A program made the translations under genes and the position numbers. From Archivesica marissinica (taxonomy: Eukaryota; Mollusca; Bivalvia; Venerida; Vesicomyidae): 64,000 nucleotides of DNA. The stretch is taken from contig CM026403.1 in NCBI GenBank assembly GCA_014843695.1, positions 42,126,572 through 42,190,571 on the forward strand, read 5' to 3'. Positions 28,901-34,185 of the stretch are shown here, one piece after another; positions within the stretch are counted from its first letter, which is position 1, and every line of letters starts with the position of its first letter. Below the pieces are notes generated by a model, which was given only the letters and a program-made list of their open reading frames with translations, was not told the origin of the DNA and searched no databases.

Positions 28901-31900
28901 GAGTGCCGCTATGAATGCTGTCATACTGGCGGGGAATGTGTGTACTTACGACAGCGTTCATGAGGTAGGGGAAGCCGAGGAGTGCCGCTATGAATGCTGT
29001 CATACTGGCGGGGAATGTGTGTACTTACGACAGCGTTCATGGGGTAGGGGAAGCCGACGAGTGCCGCTATAAATGCTGTCATACTGGCGGGGAATGTGTG
29101 TACTTACGACAGCGTTCATGGGGTACGGGATTCCGACGAGTGCCGCTATGAATGCTGCCATACTGGCTTGTTGTATGTCACTTCGTTTCCAGTGTGCTAA
29201 GCTCCATTCTACAAACATATAGCGAACCTCAATATACGTAGAATTTATATGTATAGAATATAATTTTATTATGTTATCTGTGTATCTTATTATTCAGTAT
29301 AATATTGTTTTTATGAAATGAATGCGTAGGCGTTAAGACAAATATTTATCAAATGCAGTATACTTAATTATTATTTCTTAATATATTTGCATAAAAGTAA
29401 CATTACCTGTTTACTGGGCACCAGTTCATGCTTATATTTAATATTGTATCAAACAATTCCCTAGTAGAAACTGTGTTATACTAGCCACTTCCCGGTATCA
29501 GGACGCGGGTCGAACCTGCCATCCCTGGATTGGCAGTCCAACGTATTAACAACTGGACCATTGAACCGTATTATAGGATTATGGACCAAGAAACTGAGCG
29601 CAATAGAACTCCCATTACTCTACACTTACTAGTACTTATTTCCAACAATAGACTTTGCCATATGAATAGTTCTATGACCTCTAAAAGAGACTTGTATACA
29701 TGACTATGTGTATAACGTAATGTCCATATTTGTCTTATTTTTCCATAAAAGACACACTTTATAATGCAACGGCATGAATGGTAAACATTTGTATTAGCTT
29801 ATACACATTTATTTGAGCTCGATTGCGAAACAAGTTCTTAAACTTATATTAATCACTCTCGAGACCTCATTCCTGATAGAATCCAGGAGAAAGAGAAGAG
29901 GAATGTGGAATACCTTGTCTAAGAGAACTATCGTAACGGCTCCAGCGGGGCTCAAACTCCGGGCCTTTCACACCTGAAGCGAACGCGCTATGACTGCGCT
30001 ATCACGACTTCCACTTCCCGTTGTATTGAAATCTGTATACAATATACAGAGTAACTTCGCGTGCCAAAGGCCCTCGGTCGTCTTGTTTTATTCAAGCCCC
30101 GCCACCAGGATATTTCACTGGGCGTCTTGTTTTATTCAAGCCCCGCCTCCAGGATATTTCACTGGGCGTTTTGTTTTATTCAAGCCCCGCCTCCAGGATA
30201 TTTCACTGGGCGTTTTGTTTTATTCAAGCCCCGCCTCCAGGATATTTCACTGGGCGTATTGTTTTATTCAAGCCCCCCTCCAGGATATTTCACTGGGCGT
30301 TTTGTTTTATTCAAGCCCCGCCTCCAGGATATTTCACTGGGCGTCTTGTTTTATTCAAGCCCCGTCTCCAGGATATTTCACTGGGCGTCTTGTTATATTC
30401 AAGCCCGCCTCCAGGATATTTCACTGAACGTCTTGTTTTATTCAAGCCCCGCCTCCATGATATTTCACTGGGCGTCTTGTTTTATTCAAGCCCCGCCTCC
30501 AGGATATTTCATTGGGCGTATAGTTTTATTCAAGCCCCGCCTCCAGGATATTTCACTATGCGTCTTGTTTTATTCAAGCCCCGCCTCCAGGATATTTCAC
30601 TGGGCGTCTTGTTTTATTCAAGCCCCGCCTCCAGGATATTTCACTGGGCTATTGTATTATTCAAGCCCCGCCTCCAGCATATTTCACTGGCCGTCCTGTT
30701 TTATTCAAGCCCCGCCTCCAGGATATTTCACTGGGCGTTTTGTTTTATTCAAGCCCCGCCTCCAGGATATTTCACTGGGCGTTTTGTTTTAATTCAAGCC
30801 CCGCCTCCAGGATATTTCACTGGGATTCATGTTTTATTCAAGCCCCGCCTCCAGGATATTTCACTGGGCGTCTTGTTTTATTCAAGCCCCCCTCCAGGAT
30901 ATTTCACTGGGCGTTTTGTATTATTCAAGCCCCGCCTCCAGGATATTTCACTGGGCGTCTTGTTTTATTCAAGCCCCGCCTCCAGGATATTTCACTGGGC
31001 GTTTTGTTTTATTTAAGTCCCGCCTCCAGGATATTTCACTGCGTGTCGTGTTTTATTCAAGCCCCGCCTCCAGGATATTTCACTGTGCGTCTTGTTTTAT
31101 TCAAGCCCCGCCTCCAGGATATTTCACTGGGCGTTTTGTATTATTCAAGCCCCACCTCCAGGATATTTCACTGGGCGTCTTGTTTTATTCAAGCCCCGCC
31201 TCCAGGATATTTCACTGGGCGTTTTGTTTTATTCAAGTCCCGCCTCCAGGATATTTCACTGCGTGTCTTGTTTTATTCAAGCCCCGCCTCCAGGATATTT
31301 CACTGGGCGTTTTGTTTTATTCAAGCCCCGCCTCCAGGATATTTCACTGGGTGTCTTGTTTTATTCAAGCCCCGCCTCCAGGATATTTCACTGGGCGTTT
31401 TGTTTTATTCAAGCCCCGCTTCCAGGATATTTCACTGGCGTCTTATTTTATTCAAGCCCCGCCTCCAGGATATTTCACTGGGCGTCTTGTTTTATTCAAG
31501 CCCCGCCTCCAGGATATTCACTGGGCGTCTTGTTTTATTCAAGCCCGCCTCCAGGAACTTCACTGGGCGTTTTGTTTTATTCAAGCCCGCTTCCAGGATA
31601 TTTACTGGCGTCTTATTTTATTCAAGCCCCGCCTCCAGGATATTTCTCTGTGCGTTTGTTTTATTCAGCCCCGCCTCCAGATATTTCACTGGGCGTTTGT
31701 ATTGATTCCAGCCCCACCTCCAGGATATTTCACTGGGCGTCTTGTTTTATTCAAGCCCCGCCTCCAGGATATTTCACTGGGCGTTTTGTTTTATTTAAGT
31801 CCCGCCTCCAGGATATTTCACTGCGTGTCGTGTTTTATTCAAGCCCCGCCTCCAGGATATTTCACTGTGCGTCTTGTTTTATTCAAGCCCCGCCTCCAGG

Positions 31901-32887
31901 ATATTTCACTGGGCGTTTTGTATTATTCAAGCCCCACCTCCAGGATATTTCACTGGGCGTCTTGTTTTATTCAAGCCCCGCCTCCAGGATATTTCACTGG
32001 GCGTTTTGTTTTATTCAAGTCCCGCCTCCAGGATATTTCACTGCGTGTCTTGTTTTATTCAAGCCCCGCCTCCAGGATATTTCTGGGGTTTGTTTTTTGG
32101 GGTTTTGGGGTTTGTTTTTTGGTGGGGGGTTTTGTTTTTTGGTTGGTTTTTGGGTTTTTTTTTGGTGGTTTTTTGTGGTTTGTTTTTTGGTGTTTTTGGG
32201 GTTTGTTTGTTGTGGTTTTTGGGGTTTTGGTGTTTTTTGTGTGGTTTTTGGTGTGGTGGTTTTTGTGGTTTGTTTTTTGGTGGTTTTTGGGGTGTTTGTG
32301 GTTTTTGGGGTTTGTTTTTGGTGGTTGGGGTTTTTGTTTTTATTCAAGCCCCGCCTCCAGGATATTTCACTGGGTGTCTTGTTTTATTCAAGCCCCGCCT
32401 CCAGGATATTTCACTGGGCGTTTTGTTTTATTCAAGCCCCGCTTCCAGGATATTTCACTGGGCGTCTTATTTTATTCAAGCCCCGCCTCCAGGATATTTC
32501 ACTGGGCGTCTTGTTTTATTCAAGCCCCGCCTCCAGGATATTTCACTGGGCGTCTTGTTTTATTCAAGCCCCGCCTCCAGGATACTTCACTGGGCGTTTT
32601 GAAACAGACTATATGAGCTTCCTAATTCTTAATGTGAGTTTAGTTAGTATGTGCATGCATTATAAAACATGTGATTAGATTCATGTATGTAATATGTATT
32701 TCTACAATATAATACAAATTCATATCACATTCATCTAAGAAATATTTCGATAACATTTAATATTGCAGGTTACCTCGGGATAGCCTATCAGAAGACTTCC
32801 TTGCTTCCGTCACTGGTTTCCTCAATCCCGCTCCCCATGCAATCAATGGCGTCAATGTCTCGTCAAGAGTACCGTCACCGTGCGCTC
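1871..32887 (-). CDS. PIGN: PIGN, GPI ethanolamine phosphate transferase 1 (partial gene, 10 exons)
   Basis: PIGN is a multi-pass ER enzyme that transfers phosphoethanolamine to the first mannose of the GPI precursor. Transcribed right to left, exons 32774-32887, 29108-29208, 20721-20813, 19969-20046, 17826-17870, 9128-9207, 8227-8402, 5067-5139, 3538-3631 and 1871-1963 all have AG acceptors and GT donors. Their phases fit at all nine junctions, giving 315 residues without a stop. In order I see the end of the phosphatase-like domain (ETLTPLIAWGAG), the HWKRSDI and GIPYPMNAV block, LPLLFRPFKPL, a TTYDR motif, then hydrophobic segments. These match my memory of vertebrate PIGN in order and spacing; I ran no alignment. 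Human PIGN is about 930 residues, so roughly the first 500 and the last 100-150 or more are not visible. Introns are crowded with minisatellites and SINEs. The exons span the first assembly gap. Confidence 0.92.
1991..2220 (+). repeat. tRNA-derived SINE, type C
   Basis: A head gtcgtgatagcgcagtg with B box gagttcgagcccc precedes a body with caaggcatttaaattccac, tctctctccctcgtggcgat and gcaatcgagctaaaataaat. It begins about 27 bp from the PIGN exon j acceptor. Other copies: 2645-2855, 18077-18213, 18613-18855, 19719-19957 and 29793-30014. Confidence 0.78.
2221..2446 (+). repeat. SINE type B core fused behind SINE type C
   Basis: The copy lacks its tRNA head and follows without a break the SINE type C copy at 1991-2220. 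It has an insertion in ctcataatttatgggc. Confidence 0.7.
2447..2644. other. AT-rich intron, nothing recognised
   Basis: Between the SINE type C/B composite and the inverted SINE type C copy; only AT-rich, low-complexity DNA such as aataataataatt. Confidence 0.5.
2645..2855 (-). repeat. SINE type C
   Basis: Reverse-complement copy with the whole head (ctatcacgacttcc). With 1991-2220 it forms an inverted SINE pair in the same PIGN intron. Confidence 0.76.
2926..3347. repeat. 27-bp tandem repeat, about 15 copies
   Basis: Unit gtataactaccagttaccaa then cataaca. Truncated units at about 3088-3150 split it into two blocks. It is in the PIGN intron between exons i and j. Confidence 0.93.
3376..3502 (-). 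repeat. tRNA-derived SINE, type D
   Basis: In sense it reads gtccgattgtcgtagtggtt, a B box gggttcgatcctcgg and a core ending ctccggtttcctcccac. That core motif is widespread in animal SINEs; I do not assign a named superfamily. It lies between the 27-bp array and PIGN exon i. Confidence 0.7.
3538..3631 (-). CDS. PIGN: PIGN exon i (transmembrane segment)
   Basis: The acceptor is ttcttcattttcag/GTTTC and the donor ATTATG/gtaagt. The 94 nt encode 31 residues: FHILKRMTSIVLTLVPL then VPYMLLTFVGLEIM, one long hydrophobic segment like the [20 protein letters not shown] region of PIGN. The intron before it is about 1.4 kb and is mostly a polypyrimidine tract on the sense strand. Confidence 0.88.
3820..4831. 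repeat. 1 kb polypurine (GA-rich) tract
   Basis: Almost only G and A on the plus strand, with short motifs such as gagagagacggagagag and isolated C or T. In PIGN sense orientation it is a C/T tract about 190 nt upstream of the exon i acceptor. A pure (AG)n run follows at 4896-4925. Confidence 0.93.
4976..5052 (-). repeat. tRNA-like SINE head
   Basis: In sense, tccgtggtgaggtggataca with B box gtgagttcgagcctcatcag. No body is recognised. It is in the PIGN intron just after the exon h donor. Confidence 0.5.
5067..5139 (-). CDS. PIGN: PIGN exon h (transmembrane segment)
   Basis: The acceptor is aattgttatttcag/TTCAG and the donor CTAAG/gtaact. The 73 nt complete a Val codon and encode QSTSWTNYFFIM then LPCPIWMAVLL, leaving two bases for Arg. 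It matches the [22 protein letters not shown] segment of PIGN (from memory). The flanking phases (1 in, 2 out) fit exons g and i exactly. Confidence 0.9.
5251..5612. repeat. 21-bp tandem repeat, about 17 copies
   Basis: Unit catcatcgttccatcgtccg+t with t/g/a changes at the ttccat position. In the PIGN intron between exons g and h. Confidence 0.92.
5660..6515. repeat. 31-bp tandem repeat with degenerate edges
   Basis: Unit gatgatgattggtgatatga then tgagggtggtc, about 22 copies in 5712-6385. Both flanks degrade into shorter cgatggt/cgatttcg motifs. The period is not a multiple of three, yet the minus strand is stop-free through the core. It ends 14 bp before the right inverted arm. Confidence 0.9.
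6529..6815 (-). repeat. SINE type B (inside right inverted arm)
   Basis: Full-length copy with head and core, reverse complement of the copy at 846-1134. Confidence 0.78.
7364..7577 (-). repeat. SINE type A (inside right inverted arm)
   Basis: Same element as 57-282 in reverse complement, with the gtatgtatgtatg tail at its 3' end. It is present because it lies in the inverted repeat arm. Confidence 0.75.
7755..8160 (+). repeat. SINE type F with amplified B box
   Basis: The flanks cttcaaatcactttcaaacc and gggtgtcgaattctttcacg match the unexpanded relative at 49035-49205 (cttcaaatcacttgccactc ... gggtgtcgaattatttcaag). Between them the segment ending in gttcgaatccc is repeated about ten times. 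Other related copies: 46525-46835 and 48395-48545. Confidence 0.65.
7783..8028 (+). repeat. 25-bp tandem repeat carrying a Pol III B box, about 10 copies
   Basis: Unit cctcaccgctgtatgttcga then atccc. Each unit contains gttcgaatcc, one base from the B-box consensus GGTTCGANTCC. Two units are one base shorter. Confidence 0.93.
8227..8402 (-). CDS. PIGN: PIGN exon g (first two transmembrane segments)
   Basis: The acceptor is ccttgtcgttcag/GTTC and the donor TTGTATG/gtaagc. The 176 nt encode 58 residues: a hydrophobic segment FSIVISYIGWMLYLVSLL, a Ser-rich hydrophilic linker, and a second segment GLIVGFFTTLSALIFIVLY. It corresponds to the GFVGWISYASLL segment that starts the PIGN membrane domain. 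The linker is polar and rich in Ser/Thr. The exon start and its acceptor are duplicated upstream as the 90-92 bp array at 8403-8995; this is the only copy with the full exon and a donor. Confidence 0.9.
8403..8995 (-). repeat. PIGN: 90-92 bp repeat copying the PIGN exon g acceptor and exon start
   Basis: In PIGN sense each of about six units reads catctttatctccttgtcgt then ccag/GTTCAGCATTGTGATCAGC and about 40 nt of exon start, then returns to intron (ttgtattagctttgcataac). None has the second half of the exon or a donor. The array directly precedes the true exon 8227-8402. Confidence 0.9.
9128..9207 (-). CDS. PIGN: PIGN exon f
   Basis: The acceptor is tttcttgtag/ATTACTG and the donor TACTGTG/gtaagt. 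The 80 nt encode ITESKDGIGLAINGIRYF then TTYDRNVL, leaving two bases (TG) that join G of the next exon to make Trp. The ALKGLSYYHTYDR motif of PIGN just before the first hydrophobic segment is clearly recognisable. The next upstream exon lies beyond the 12-bp satellite and the first N gap. Confidence 0.9.
9208..9634. repeat. Imperfect repeat of about 54 bp, about 6 copies
   Basis: From 9275 to 9610, units such as gtcagaatctgaaacaagcg then cctatgtgaacatgcctaac and acgtgttagag with about 10-15% differences. The rest of the interval is unique intron upstream of the exon f acceptor. Confidence 0.82.
9635..16461. repeat. 12-bp satellite, at least 6.8 kb
   Basis: More than 500 copies of atgtatgtaatc. 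Frequent small variants occur (tattatg, tatatg, catatg), and 13000-14700 is more degenerate. It runs into the 1000-N gap, so the true length is unknown. It sits in the PIGN intron between exons e and f. Confidence 0.97.
16462..17461. other. Assembly gap 1 (exactly 1000 N)
   Basis: A round 1000 N means an arbitrary scaffold gap of unknown true size. PIGN exons on both sides keep order, strand and phase, which supports this join. Confidence 0.99.
17462..17688 (-). repeat. SINE type A at the edge of gap 1
   Basis: Third copy. Its gtatgtatgtatgtatg tail is the first sequence after the 1000-N gap, so on the genome this tail faces the 12-bp satellite ending at 16461. The head has a small internal duplication (tggaccac twice). 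Confidence 0.75.
17826..17870 (-). CDS. PIGN: PIGN exon e (microexon)
   Basis: The acceptor is ataaatctacag/AATG and the donor GATGCT/gtaagt. The exon has only 45 nt and encodes NDIQAKINSQRYADA in phase 0. It fills exactly the gap between exons d and f that corresponds to the RKARSYIKHRKFDE region of vertebrate PIGN. On size alone it would be doubtful; position, phase and similarity support it. Confidence 0.82.
17926..18005. repeat. 19-20 bp tandem repeat, about 4 copies
   Basis: Unit gagaatatacggttgtcat, in the PIGN intron between exons d and e. Confidence 0.88.
18077..18213 (+). repeat. SINE type C with internal deletion
   Basis: Head and 3' end are present, but much of the middle (the aaggcatttaaattccac block) is missing. 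Confidence 0.7.
18261..18424 (+). repeat. SINE type D
   Basis: Best preserved copy: gtccggttagcgcagtggtt, B box gggttcggtcctcgg, body gtgagatggtacgatggtcg, end ctccgggtactccgg and ttcctcccgcacg. Confidence 0.74.
18613..18855 (-). repeat. SINE type C
   Basis: Near full-length reverse copy with cgattgcgaaacaagttctt and ggggctcgaactccgg. Confidence 0.75.
18968..19219. mobile_element. piggyBac-like MITE with TTAA target duplication
   Basis: TTAA at both ends (18968-18971 and 19216-19219) with terminal inverted repeats of 13 bp, CTCTTTCACCGCC against ggcgctgaaagag (12 of 13 paired). There is no coding capacity. Inside, 19125-19142 and 19158-19175 form a near-perfect 18-bp hairpin. TTAA duplication is typical of piggyBac-type elements; family assignment is by these ends only. 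Confidence 0.75.
19311..19532 (-). repeat. SINE type B, truncated head
   Basis: Core and 3' part are recognisable; the tRNA head stops after the B box (gatcgaacctgcaa). The middle block is partly deleted. Confidence 0.7.
19533..19718. other. Unique PIGN intron sequence
   Basis: Between two SINEs; nothing recognised. Confidence 0.5.
19719..19957 (+). repeat. SINE type C next to the PIGN exon d donor
   Basis: Near full-length copy whose 3' end (ataaatttgcataaactaat) lies about 5-10 bp from the donor of exon d at 19963-19968, on the intron side. It runs antisense to PIGN. Confidence 0.76.
19969..20046 (-). CDS. PIGN: PIGN exon d
   Basis: The acceptor is ccctaattgcag/GCC and the donor GCAGTT/gtaagt. 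The 78 nt in phase 0 encode 26 residues ending TSLPLLFRPFKPLTSDAV, matching the PIGN motif LPFLFTPFKLLSDS. A SINE begins within about 15 bp of the donor, on the intron side. Confidence 0.9.
20160..20720. repeat. 85-bp tandem repeat ending at the PIGN exon c donor
   Basis: About 6.6 copies of a unit with gtatatttaatgctcaatga, tataatgtatcagctggtat and ggtaacctatacctcgcata. The last partial unit runs through the exon c donor at 20715-20720, where tatggtaacttac/ctcacat aligns with tatggtaacctatacctcgcat. Confidence 0.9.
20721..20813 (-). CDS. PIGN: PIGN exon c
   Basis: The acceptor is acttcgtttcag/TTACC and the donor TGTGAG/gtaagt, both near consensus. The 93 nt in phase 0 encode 31 residues: LPVPDRMFNISDHEMSEM then LFANLRQLLAQCE. 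This fits the luminal LPVDYLNN...MFTNAVQILEQ segment of PIGN. The intron after it starts directly with the 85-bp tandem repeat. Confidence 0.9.
20814..21053. other. Unique intron upstream of PIGN exon c
   Basis: Contains the exon c polypyrimidine region (in sense, ctaacttcgtttcag). No other feature seen. Confidence 0.5.
21054..23330. repeat. 27-bp tandem repeat, two subfamilies, about 84 copies
   Basis: Unit atgagtatcaacactccaca then agccaga. The first 15 or so units (to about 21450) end in gcgttt and have aacattcc; the rest end in gccagaa/gccagta and have aacactcc. It is open in several frames for about 790 codons only because the period is a multiple of three. Confidence 0.95.
23339..23471 (+). 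repeat. SINE type B, 3' half
   Basis: A 5'-truncated copy starting at agaggagattctggaatggg. The 27-bp array at 21054-23330 runs straight into it. Confidence 0.7.
23472..23620. other. Unique intron sequence
   Basis: Nothing recognised between the SINE fragment and the 45-bp array. Confidence 0.45.
23621..23868. repeat. 45-bp tandem repeat resembling a tRNA-like head, 5.5 copies
   Basis: Unit tacaggcaggtcactagtct then agaggataacacattggact and gcgaa. The part gtctagaggataacacattg / gactgcgaatacagg resembles the D-arm to anticodon region of the SINE heads here (gtccagtggttaacacgctg / gactggtaatccagg). Confidence 0.9.
23981..24021 (-). repeat. SINE type B, short 3' fragment
   Basis: Only the segment aacgtcgctaccggttgccc with short flanks remains. 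Confidence 0.55.
24040..24209 (-). repeat. tRNA-derived SINE, type E
   Basis: In sense the head is tccgcctccgtggtcgagtg with B box gggttcgagtcc. The body holds gtgtcactttatacgaaaat and ends agcctgcccaggaaaggtg, the same 3' end used by type A. The related copy at 34066-34185 is cut by gap 2. Confidence 0.7.
24251..24452 (+). repeat. SINE type B, core and 3' part
   Basis: It starts at cttttcagatgggac, contains ttaaaccgaggtctcgtg and ends with the aaacgtaaaacacaca tail. No tRNA head. It is followed directly by a type E tail fragment. Confidence 0.7.
24453..24502 (+). repeat. SINE type E 3'-end fragment
   Basis: aacaatggttaaccgctgga then gcctgcccaggaaaggtg matches the end of the type E element at 24040-24209, in opposite orientation. 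Confidence 0.55.
24503..24953. other. Unique AT-rich intron
   Basis: A possible B-box-like gattcgattcc (minus) lies near 24640; otherwise AT-rich without recognisable features. Confidence 0.45.
24954..25181. repeat. Short inverted repeat pair at the start of the 36-bp array
   Basis: 24954-24977 and 25158-25181 are perfect 24-bp reverse complements (core ctagaggacatagaaaacg). They bound about 180 bp of AT-rich DNA. The right arm is the first unit of the 36-bp array. Confidence 0.85.
25145..27655. repeat. 36-bp tandem repeat, about 70 copies
   Basis: Unit gtaggtgtgcgttttctatg then tcctctagtatataat. Early copies vary more; 26040-27150 is nearly homogeneous. Compound units (ctctagtcgttttctatg) at about 25690, 26000 and 26310 recur about 308 bp apart, marking a higher-order repeat. 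It ends in a short tctagtatacaaacattccta repeat. Confidence 0.95.
27745..29107 (-). repeat. PIGN: 79-bp repeat copying the PIGN exon b 3' half and its donor, about 18 copies
   Basis: In PIGN sense each unit reads CAGTATGGCAGCATTCATAG, CGGCACTCGTCGGCTTCCCC, TACCCCATGAACGCTGTC/gtaagt then acacacattccccgc. Every unit therefore carries a consensus 5' splice site preceded by about 55 nt of exon-like DNA, without the true exon acceptor. It lies immediately downstream of exon b. Confidence 0.93.
29108..29208 (-). CDS. PIGN: PIGN exon b
   Basis: The acceptor is tatgtttgtag/AATGG and the donor GCTGTC/gtaagt. The 101-nt exon gives 33 residues after completing a Glu codon: WSLAHWKRSDIQQ followed by ASMAAFIAALVGIPYPMNAV. 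Both blocks match the PIGN region after the catalytic domain (human, from memory: EWRLENWKRLDV... and GVPFPLNSV). The second half of this exon and its donor are the template of the 79-bp array at 27745-29107. This copy is the only one with the exon's 5' half and acceptor, so I take it as the functional exon. Confidence 0.92.
29209..29496. other. AT-rich intron upstream of PIGN exon b
   Basis: Nothing recognised; high A+T. The interval 29573-29792 is similar. Confidence 0.5.
29497..29572 (-). repeat. tRNA-like SINE head, type B-like
   Basis: In sense, caatggtccagttgttaata, ggactgccaatccagggatg and B box gcaggttcgacccgcg. It resembles the type B head, but no core follows. Confidence 0.55.
29793..30014 (-). 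repeat. SINE type C
   Basis: Reverse copy with a shortened middle, in the intron between PIGN exons a and b. The 44-bp array starts about 60 bp after it. Confidence 0.74.
30075..32602. repeat. 44-bp tandem repeat, about 51 copies, interrupted by a G/T tract
   Basis: Unit ttcaagccccgcctccagga then tatttcactgggcgttttgt and ttta. It is stop-free in all three forward frames although 44 is not a multiple of three. A segment is duplicated internally: about 31010-31260 recurs at about 31795-32050. It is in the PIGN intron between exons a and b. Confidence 0.95.
32082..32338 (+). repeat. Pure G/T tract of about 257 bp inside the 44-bp array
   Basis: On the plus strand only G and T occur, in runs such as ggggttttggggtttg and tttttttggtggtttttt. 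It replaces the normal unit segment between gatatttc and ttattcaagcc. It could be a real expansion or a consensus error. Confidence 0.85.
32603..32773. other. Intron flank of PIGN exon a
   Basis: AT-rich unique sequence downstream of the exon a donor in the sense direction. Confidence 0.5.
32774..32887 (-). CDS. PIGN: PIGN exon a (end of catalytic domain)
   Basis: The acceptor is ttgattatag/GAG and the donor CCCGAG/gtaacc. The 114-nt exon completes a codon with two bases, encodes 37 residues and ends with one base. It reads AHGDGTLDETLTPLIAWGAG and then a basic stretch KPVTEARKSSDRLSR. The HGxG..ET.TP...WG.G pattern is the last conserved part of the alkaline-phosphatase-like catalytic domain of GPI ethanolamine phosphate transferases and includes a likely metal-binding His. 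The final G joins AA of the next exon to make Glu. The preceding exon, which should end with the SDHGM-type metal site, was not found to the right. Confidence 0.92.
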
Positions 32888-32942
32888 CTATAATCAATTA
32901 ATACACACCTAGTTAGTCAAATCATAGTATATGTGTGCTATA

Positions 32943-34015
32943 AAGCATACAATCCATACATAGATTATTTGCTATATAACATATACTATCCATACATAGA
33001 TTATTTGCTATATAACATATACTATCCATACATAGATTATTTGCTATATAACATATACTATCCATACATAGATTATTTGCTATATATCATATACTATATA
33101 TACATAGATTATTTGCTATATAACATATACTATGCATACATAGATTATTTGCTATATATCATATACTATCCATACATAGATTATTTGCTATATAACATAT
33201 ACTATCCATACATAGATTATTTGCTATATAACAGATACTATCCATACATAGTATCATATACTATATATATACATAGATTATTTGCTATATATTATATACT
33301 ATCCATACATAGATTATTTGCTATATAACATATACTATACATACATAGATTATTTGCTATATATCATATTCTATCCATACATAGATTATTTGCTATATAA
33401 CATATACTATGCATACATAGATTATTTGCTATATATCATATACTATCCATGCATAGATTATTTGCTATATATCATATACTATATATACATAGATTATTTG
33501 CTATATAGCATATACTATATATACATAGATTATTTGCTATATAACATATACTATATATACATAGATTATTTGCTATATATCATATTCTATCCATACATAT
33601 ATTATTTGCTATATAACATATACTATATATACATAGATTATTTGCTATATAACATATACTATATATGACATATATTATTTATATAACATATACTATATAT
33701 ACATAGATTATATATAACATATACTATATATACATAGATTATATATAACATATACTATATATGACATATAATATTTATATAACATATACTATATATACAT
33801 AGATTATATGCTATATATCATATACTATATATACATAGATTATTTGCTATATAACATATACTATACATACATAGATTATTTGCTATATAACATATACTAT
33901 ATATACATAGATTATTTGCTATATAACATATACTATACATACATATATTATTTGCTATATAACATATACTATCCATACATAGATTATTTGCAACATAACA
34001 TATATTATACATACA
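32943..34015. repeat. 36-bp TA-rich tandem repeat, about 30 copies
   Basis: Unit tacatagattatttgctata then taacatatactatcca. Copies at about 33660-33800 lose parts of the unit. A short (cattcatt) run follows at 34020-34055. Confidence 0.93.
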
Positions 34016-34065
34016 AAACACCATTCATTCATTTTCATTCATTCATTCATTACATATATTGTTGA

Positions 34066-34185
34066 GTCCGCCTCCTTGGTCGAGTGGTTAAGGTCGCTGA
34101 CTTGTATACCACTGTAACCTATCATCACTGATGGTCACGGGTTCGAGCCCCGCTCAGGCCGTGTCTCATTTATATGAAAAAGTTG
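34066..34185 (+). repeat. SINE type E cut by gap 2
   Basis: The head gtccgcctccttggtcgagt has an insertion in the anticodon/variable region, B box gggttcgagcccc and body start gtgtctcatttatatgaaaa, stopping at the N gap. Confidence 0.68.

Noticed and set aside
27745..29107. CRISPR-like array
   Set aside because: Eukaryotic context, no spacers of unique sequence, and units derived from an exon end.
32082..32338. Interstitial telomere-like DNA (TTTTGGGG-type)
   Set aside because: The G/T runs are irregular, not a fixed telomere unit; animal telomeres are normally TTAGGG.
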